From NCBI GenBank assembly GCA_003164275.1, contig PLSY01000253.1, forward strand, positions 12,726 to 22,378: 9,653 nucleotides of DNA, in the 5' to 3' direction. Of this stretch, positions 6,006 through 9,653 are shown piece by piece. The first letter of the stretch is position 1. The number at the start of each line of letters is the position of its first letter. This DNA is from Acidimicrobiaceae bacterium. Lineage in GTDB: Bacteria > Actinomycetota > Acidimicrobiia > Acidimicrobiales > RAAP-2. Both the position numbers and the translations under genes were made by a program. The notes beneath the pieces were generated by a model. The model saw only the letters and a program-made list of their open reading frames with translations, was not told the origin of the DNA and did not search any database.

Positions 6006-6923
6006 TTAGATGAGTCCTTCGGACGTGAGCCAGGTCTTGGCCACATCGGCCGGCTGCTCATGGTCCTGGGTGACGTCCAGGTTCAGCTTGGAGATGGCGA
6101 CTGTGGTCAGCTTGTTGTCCAACTTGGCGAGGGCTGCTTTCACCGCCGACGTGGCGACGGAGGTACGGATGACCGGGACGATGTAGTCCGCACCTTCCAG
6201 GTGCTTGTTGTCAACAAGGGCAACGAAGTTGTTGTTGACCACGTTGCCGTCACTCGAGAACAGCTCAGCCACCTGCACCTCATTGTTCTTCAGCGCGGCC
6301 ACAGTGATAGGTCCGGCCTCGTCGAGCGACTTGAAGCCGGCGAACTTGAGTCCGTAGACCTTGGTCAGGCCCGGCTCGCAGCCGGCGAAGGTCGGGCACT
6401 CCGGAGGTCCGCCGAGGGTCAGCTTGGAAGCGTAGGGCTTGAGGCTCGAGATGGTGGTCAGGTGATCCTTTGTCGCCGTGGCCTTGGTCACAGCGAAGAC
6501 GTTCGTGTCGAGGGCCTTCGCCGCCGGAAGCACCGTCACCCCGGATGACGCCAGCTTGGCGTTGTCCGCAGCGATGGCAGTCGAGATCTGATCACCGGCG
6601 GCCTCAGGTGTGCCGCCGTTCAGGAAGCCGAGGAGGGAGGCGGCATAGTCAGGCTCCAAGTCCATCTGACCGGCCTTGATGGCCGGCACCACGACGGCCC
6701 GTGTGCCGAGTGGGGGTTGGACGACGACCGGGTAGCCAGCCTTGGTCAGCACATCGCCGTACATGTTGGCCACGATCTCCTGCTCTTCGAAGTTGGTGGA
6801 CCCGATGGTGATGGTGGGCTTTGTGGTGGCGGCCGTAGCTGCCACCGAGCCGCCGAAGGTGGCCAGGGAGGCGGCGGACGTGGCCAGGGCGGCGGCGAGG
6901 AGAATCGGTCGTCGGAGTGACAT
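6006..6923 (-). CDS. Glycine betaine/choline-type ABC transporter substrate-binding protein (OpuAC family, OsmF/OpuCC-like)
   Basis: A 305-aa exported protein that should capture a compatible solute (betaine, choline, carnitine or similar) for the two permeases encoded upstream. A Sec signal peptide is clear: MSLRR, then a hydrophobic Ala/Leu core, then an A-rich region around SVAATAA at about 26-33. No cysteine lies near the cleavage zone, so there is no lipobox. The mature protein opens with ITIGSTNFEEQEIVANMYG, the usual start of this family. It also has LEPDYAASLLGFLNG and a cysteine pair in GGPPECPTFAGCEPGL, as in OsmF/YehZ relatives. ATG 6923-6921 is preferred over the TTG three bases earlier because GAAAGG (6936-6931) then stands seven bases away. 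It is separated from the permease gene by 130 bases that may hold its own promoter. Ligand identity is inference. Confidence 0.88.
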   Translation of the reverse strand: MSLRRPILLAAALATSAASLATFGGSVAATAATTKPTITIGSTNFEEQEIVANMYGDVLTKAGYPVVVQPPLGTRAVVVPAIKAGQMDLEPDYAASLLGFLNGGTPEAAGDQISTAIAADNAKLASSGVTVLPAAKALDTNVFAVTKATATKDHLTTISSLKPYASKLTLGGPPECPTFAGCEPGLTKVYGLKFAGFKSLDEAGPITVAALKNNEVQVAELFSSDGNVVNNNFVALVDNKHLEGADYIVPVIRTSVATSAVKAALAKLDNKLTTVAISKLNLDVTQDHEQPADVAKTWLTSEGLI

Positions 6924-6991
6924 CAAGAGGCCTTTCGTGGTTGGTTCGCTGCAGTTCCGTCTTGCCCACCGACGTGAGATCGGCTGATGGG

Positions 6992-7025
6992 CAATAGTTG
7001 ACTAACTCGGTCAGCTAACTAACAA
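6992..7025. promoter_or_regulatory. AT-rich intergenic region with CTAAC repeats upstream of the binding-protein gene
   Basis: In the 130-base gap between permease and binding protein, the plus strand reads CTAACT at 7002-7007 and again at 7015-7020 (13-base period), with a third CTAAC at 7019-7023. A small inverted repeat TAGT-TG-ACTA lies at 6995-7004. The stretch is clearly less GC-rich than the genes around it. A minus-strand TTGTTA (7025-7020) could be a -35 box, but no matching -10 is convincing. It is probably a promoter/operator for the binding-protein gene; the regulator is unknown. Confidence 0.35.
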
Positions 7026-7053
7026 CATTACCGTTCCGTTACGAAAAAGCAAG

Positions 7054-7818
7054 TCACGCGGGTGCGCCCACCGTTTTGACGGTACCCCGCGCCGGGGACG
7101 CTAACCCGGCTTGCTTGACCCGTCGCCGGAGCGGCTCGGGTGTGAGCAACCGTTGGGCGATCCCGAGCACGAAGGCCACCAGTCCGGCCAATACCCCGAC
7201 CAGCACCGCGCCGCCGAACGCCTCCACGGTGTCGTTGGTGTTGAGGCCGGCGATGATCGGGGTGCCGAGGTCGTTGAAGCTCACGTAGGCGGCGAGTGTC
7301 GATGTGGCCACCACCTCGATGGAGGCGGTGCGGATGCCGGCCATGAGCACCGGGATGGCGAGGGGCAGCTCCACCCGTCTGAGCACCTGGCCACCAGTCA
7401 GGCCCATGGCCTTCGCCGCGTCCTTCACGTCACTGTCCACCTCGCGCATGCCCACATAGGTGTTGGTCATGATCGGGGGGATGGCCAGGATGAACAGGGC
7501 CAGGAAGGCAGCCAGGAACCCGCTCCATTTCAGGGAGATGGCTGGCACGATGGCGAACAGGGTCAAAAGGGCCAGGCTCGGCACGGCGCGCGCGGCATTC
7601 GAGGCGTTGATGGCGACCACGCCTCCCCGACCGGTGTGCCCGAACACCAGGCCGATCCCCCCGCCGACCACCACGGCGCCGAGAACGACCGCCACCGAGA
7701 GCTCGACCTGGTTCCACACCAGCACGGGTATGCCGGTCGATCCCTTCCAGTTCGAGGCGGCGGTGAGCCAGTCGAAGACGCTGATCATGAAATGCCGGAA
7801 GTGGTCCCAGATCTGCAT
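7054..7818 (-). CDS. Osmoprotectant ABC transporter permease (OpuCB/OpuCD, ProW/ProZ type), second of two
   Basis: A 254-aa single-domain membrane permease. After a short N-terminal region (MQIWDHFRHFM), hydrophobic segments lie around residues 38-62, 76-95, 98-118, 163-180 and 200-225. The EAA loop reads DAAKAMGLTGGQVLRRVELP and is followed by LAIPVLMAG, the standard ATPase-contact region. AVPSLALLTLFAIVP and NDLGTPIIAGL are typical of the glycine betaine/choline permeases. It should pair with the other permease as a heterodimer. ATG 7818-7816 is chosen because it begins one base after the upstream permease's stop (TGA 7822-7820), a tight coupled junction. A GTG at 7869 would add 17 polar residues and overlap the upstream gene. 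The Val/Ala/Pro-rich tail after about 225 is cytoplasmic. Confidence 0.88.
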   Translation of the reverse strand: MQIWDHFRHFMISVFDWLTAASNWKGSTGIPVLVWNQVELSVAVVLGAVVVGGGIGLVFGHTGRGGVVAINASNAARAVPSLALLTLFAIVPAISLKWSGFLAAFLALFILAIPPIMTNTYVGMREVDSDVKDAAKAMGLTGGQVLRRVELPLAIPVLMAGIRTASIEVVATSTLAAYVSFNDLGTPIIAGLNTNDTVEAFGGAVLVGVLAGLVAFVLGIAQRLLTPEPLRRRVKQAGLASPARGTVKTVGAPA

Positions 7819-7819
7819 G

Positions 7820-8497
7820 TCAGCGGTCCCGGGCCCGGCGGGAGGTCCGCGTCCAAGGGATGGCCACACGTTGTACGCCCACGATGATGAGGTCGAAGGC
7901 GGCAGCCAGCAGCACTGAGAGGACGAGGCCCACCAGGATCGGCGTGTAGAAGTCGACGGTGAATCCGTAGGTGATCTGCTGGCCCAGCCCGCCGAGTCCG
8001 ATGAGAGCGGTCACCGTCACCAGTCCGATGACCGTGGCTCCGGCGATCCGCACCCCGGCGAAGATGTAGGGGAGAGCAAGCGGCAGGTCGACCCTGAGTA
8101 GGGCCCGGGTGGGCGAGTACCCCATGGCCACAGCCGCCTCCCGGGCATCGCTCGGCACGGCGTCGAGGCCGGCCACCGTGTTCCAGATGAGGATGAGCAA
8201 GGTGTAGCCGACGAGGGCGAACTCAGCTGTCGGATAGGAAGCGACGAAGCCGGTGATGGGGCCGAGGATGGCGAACAGGGCAAGCGAGGGGATGATGTAG
8301 AGGGCACTCGCCACCCCGAAGACAGGCGGGCGGATCAGACGGTAACGCCATGCCAGGAGGGCTGACGGGATGGAGATGACCAGGCCGATCCCGAGAGCCA
8401 AGAGGCTGAGCTCGATGTGCTGGATCAGGTCATGGCTGATCTGGCCCCACTGGCTCGAGACGTAGCTCCATTGGAAGAAGGGCTGCGCCGATGCCAT
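7820..8497 (-). CDS. Osmoprotectant ABC transporter permease (OpuCB/OpuCD, ProW/ProZ type), first of two
   Basis: A 225-aa membrane permease and the first gene of the leftward unit. It begins with a short amphipathic region and has hydrophobic segments near 28-48, 58-80, 88-108, 148-170 and 187-208. The coupling loop is EAAVAMGYSPTRALLRVDLP followed by LALPYIFAG. IIPSLALFAILGP and LIGLGGLGQQI are hallmark stretches of OpuC/ProW-type permeases for betaine, choline or carnitine. ATG 8497-8495 is preceded by AGGA directly against the start, too close to work as a ribosome-binding site, while a TAACGT -10 box lies six bases upstream; a leaderless mRNA is likely. The partner permease gene follows after one base, so the two are surely co-transcribed. 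The ATPase gene diverges from the shared upstream region. Confidence 0.9.
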   Translation of the reverse strand: MASAQPFFQWSYVSSQWGQISHDLIQHIELSLLALGIGLVISIPSALLAWRYRLIRPPVFGVASALYIIPSLALFAILGPITGFVASYPTAEFALVGYTLLILIWNTVAGLDAVPSDAREAAVAMGYSPTRALLRVDLPLALPYIFAGVRIAGATVIGLVTVTALIGLGGLGQQITYGFTVDFYTPILVGLVLSVLLAAAFDLIIVGVQRVAIPWTRTSRRARDR

Positions 8498-8578
8498 TCC
8501 TGAACGTTACCGGCGCGTGACGGAGCGAGCGCCATAGGGCCCGAGACCCGACAAATCCCATTGCTAACGTAGAGAACC
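8498..8578. promoter_or_regulatory. Bidirectional promoter region with mirrored TAACGT -10 boxes
   Basis: This 81-base gap drives two divergent transport genes. On the minus strand TAACGT (8509-8504) stands six bases before ATG 8497. On the plus strand TAACGT (8565-8570) stands eight bases before ATG 8579. Both fit TAnnnT, and both imply leaderless or nearly leaderless messages. Neither has a good TTGACA-like -35, which suggests an activator or an alternative sigma factor. The identical hexamer on both sides points to common control. Confidence 0.5.
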
Positions 8579-9653
8579 ATGATCACCCTGGAGCGCGTCT
8601 CCAAGAAGTACGGCCCCGGCAATGTGGCGGTGGGCGATCTGAGCCTGGAGGTCGGAGACGGCGAACTCGTGGCCCTGGTCGGTCCGTCCGGCTGTGGCAA
8701 GACGACGACACTGCGCATGATCAACCGATTGATCGAGCCGACCTCGGGCCGGATCCTGATCGACGGGGAGAACGTCCTGGAGAAGAATCCGGTGACGATG
8801 CGTCGAGGCATCGGCTACGTCATCCAACAAGGCGGTCTGTTCCCGCACCGCCGCGTCTTCGACAACGTGGCCGTCGTGCCCCGGCTCCTCGGCTGGGAAG
8901 CCAGTCGGGTCGACCGTCGGGTCAACGAACTCTTGGAGCTGGTGGGCCTGCCTCCGACCGACTACGCCCGGCGATTCCCCCATGAGCTCTCCGGTGGCGA
9001 GCGCCAACGGGTTGGCGTGGCCCGTGCCCTTGGTGCCGACCCTCCTGTGCTGCTCATGGACGAGCCCTTCGGCGCCGTTGACCCCGTCACCCGCCAACGC
9101 CTTCAGAACCAATTCCTCGACCTGCAAAAGGAGCTGCGGAAGTCAATCGTGTTCGTCACCCACGACATCGAGGAGGCTGCCAAGCTCGGCGACCGGATTG
9201 CCGTCTTGTCGAAAGGTGGAGTCCTCGAGCAGTTTGACACTCCGGCCGAGATCCTCGGCCGGCCCGGAACCGCCTTCGTCGCCGATTTCGTGGGTACCGA
9301 TCGCGGCGTCAGGCGACTGGCCGTGGTCGCCATCGAGGTCGCCGACCTGTCCCAACCCCCGGTTGTGACAGTCGGCGACAGCATCGAGACGGCGAGGAGC
9401 CAACCGAGCGAGTCCGAAGCCAAGACCGCCGTGGTAGTCGACGGAGACGGGCGACTACTCGGCTGGGTACCGCTCACGGCAGACGCGTCGGGCCCGGTCG
9501 GCGACCACATCGAGAAGTTCGCCGCCCAAGTCCCGGTGGGCACCACCCTACGGGCCGCCCTCGGCGAGATGCTCCTCCACGATGTGCGCTGGATCCCGGT
9601 GGTCGACGACGACGACCGCTATCTCGGAGTCCTCACCCCGAACCGGCTGCACG
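8579..9653 (+). CDS. Osmoprotectant ABC transporter ATP-binding protein with CBS domains (OpuCA/ProV type), 3' truncated by window edge
   Basis: An open frame of 358 codons runs off the right edge without a stop. The nucleotide-binding domain is complete: Walker A GPSGCGKTT at 35-43 (Lys41), Q-loop at Gln83-Gln84 in YVIQQGGLFPH, signature LSGGERQ at 137-143, Walker B VLLMDEP at 157-163 with Glu162, and switch His195 in VTHDIEEA. Residues 221-240 (TPAEILGRPG to FVGTD) are the usual linker of the betaine/choline ATPases. Two CBS-like units follow: one at about 262-300, degenerate, and a clearer one from about 316 (VPVGTTLRAALGEMLLHDV, then WIPVVDDDDRYLGVLTP), cut by the edge. In OpuA-type systems CBS pairs sense ionic strength or nucleotides. 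It should energise the two permeases encoded divergently. The start lies eight bases after a TAACGT -10, with no ribosome-binding site. Confidence 0.9.
   Translation, partial: MITLERVSKKYGPGNVAVGDLSLEVGDGELVALVGPSGCGKTTTLRMINRLIEPTSGRILIDGENVLEKNPVTMRRGIGYVIQQGGLFPHRRVFDNVAVVPRLLGWEASRVDRRVNELLELVGLPPTDYARRFPHELSGGERQRVGVARALGADPPVLLMDEPFGAVDPVTRQRLQNQFLDLQKELRKSIVFVTHDIEEAAKLGDRIAVLSKGGVLEQFDTPAEILGRPGTAFVADFVGTDRGVRRLAVVAIEVADLSQPPVVTVGDSIETARSQPSESEAKTAVVVDGDGRLLGWVPLTADASGPVGDHIEKFAAQVPVGTTLRAALGEMLLHDVRWIPVVDDDDRYLGVLTPNRLH

Noticed and set aside
7819..7869. GTG 7869 as start of the second osmoprotectant permease
   Set aside because: It would add 17 polar residues overlapping the upstream gene. 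ATG 7818 one base after the upstream stop is the normal coupled arrangement.
7111..7887. 258-aa plus-strand frame opposite the permease genes, rich in His, Gly and Asp
   Set aside because: It is a shadow of the permease coding strand; the composition is typical of a reverse-complemented membrane protein gene and there is no start context.
1..9653. Mobile elements, attachment sites, CRISPR arrays, tRNA or rRNA genes, defence or biosynthetic clusters
   Set aside because: I found no transposase or integrase motifs, long direct or terminal inverted repeats, spaced repeat arrays or cloverleaf-like sequences. All genes are common metabolic or transport families with uniform codon use, so no undescribed system is claimed.

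Overview
The window comes from a high-GC chromosome, most likely an actinomycete-type (Actinomycetota) bacterium. This is inferred from the strong G/C bias at third codon positions, the long spurious antisense frames, promoters whose TAnnnT -10 boxes sit six to eight bases before the start codon (leaderless transcripts), and the gene families present. It looks like ordinary metabolic and transport chromosome. I see no transposase, integrase, phage gene, CRISPR array, rRNA or tRNA. No gene-free stretch exceeds 300 bases; the longest are 2372-2569 and 5830-6005, and both are described below.

Left part (1-2371). The C-terminal end of a membrane transporter, probably a DHA2-type MFS efflux protein, enters from the left edge. 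It is followed by a HAD-IIA sugar-phosphatase-like hydrolase with its own leaderless promoter. A beta-lactamase/esterase-family serine hydrolase converges on it from the minus strand.

Middle part (2372-5829) is a sulfur-scavenging locus. A divergent regulatory region with a perfect 15-bp palindrome precedes a TauD/AtsK-type Fe(II)/2-oxoglutarate dioxygenase. An SsuC/TauC-type permease and an SsuB/TauB-type ATPase follow, overlapping by four bases. Beyond a probable terminator lies an NADPH-dependent FMN reductase with its own leaderless promoter. The inferred job is uptake of an organic sulfonate or sulfate ester and oxidative release of its sulfur. The substrate-binding protein and any SsuD-type monooxygenase are missing from the window.

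Right part (5924-9653) is a compatible-solute (betaine/choline/carnitine/proline-type) ABC importer split into two divergent units. Two single-domain permeases and an exported substrate-binding protein run leftward, and the CBS-domain ATPase (OpuCA/ProV type) runs rightward off the window edge. An 81-base bidirectional promoter separates them, with the same TAACGT -10 box facing each way. A strong hairpin at 5924-5961 lies between the converging FMN reductase and binding-protein genes.

I did not find a convincing undescribed system. The points most worth checking are the leaderless promoter pattern, the palindromic operator before the dioxygenase, the incomplete sulfonate importer, and the binding protein without a lipobox.
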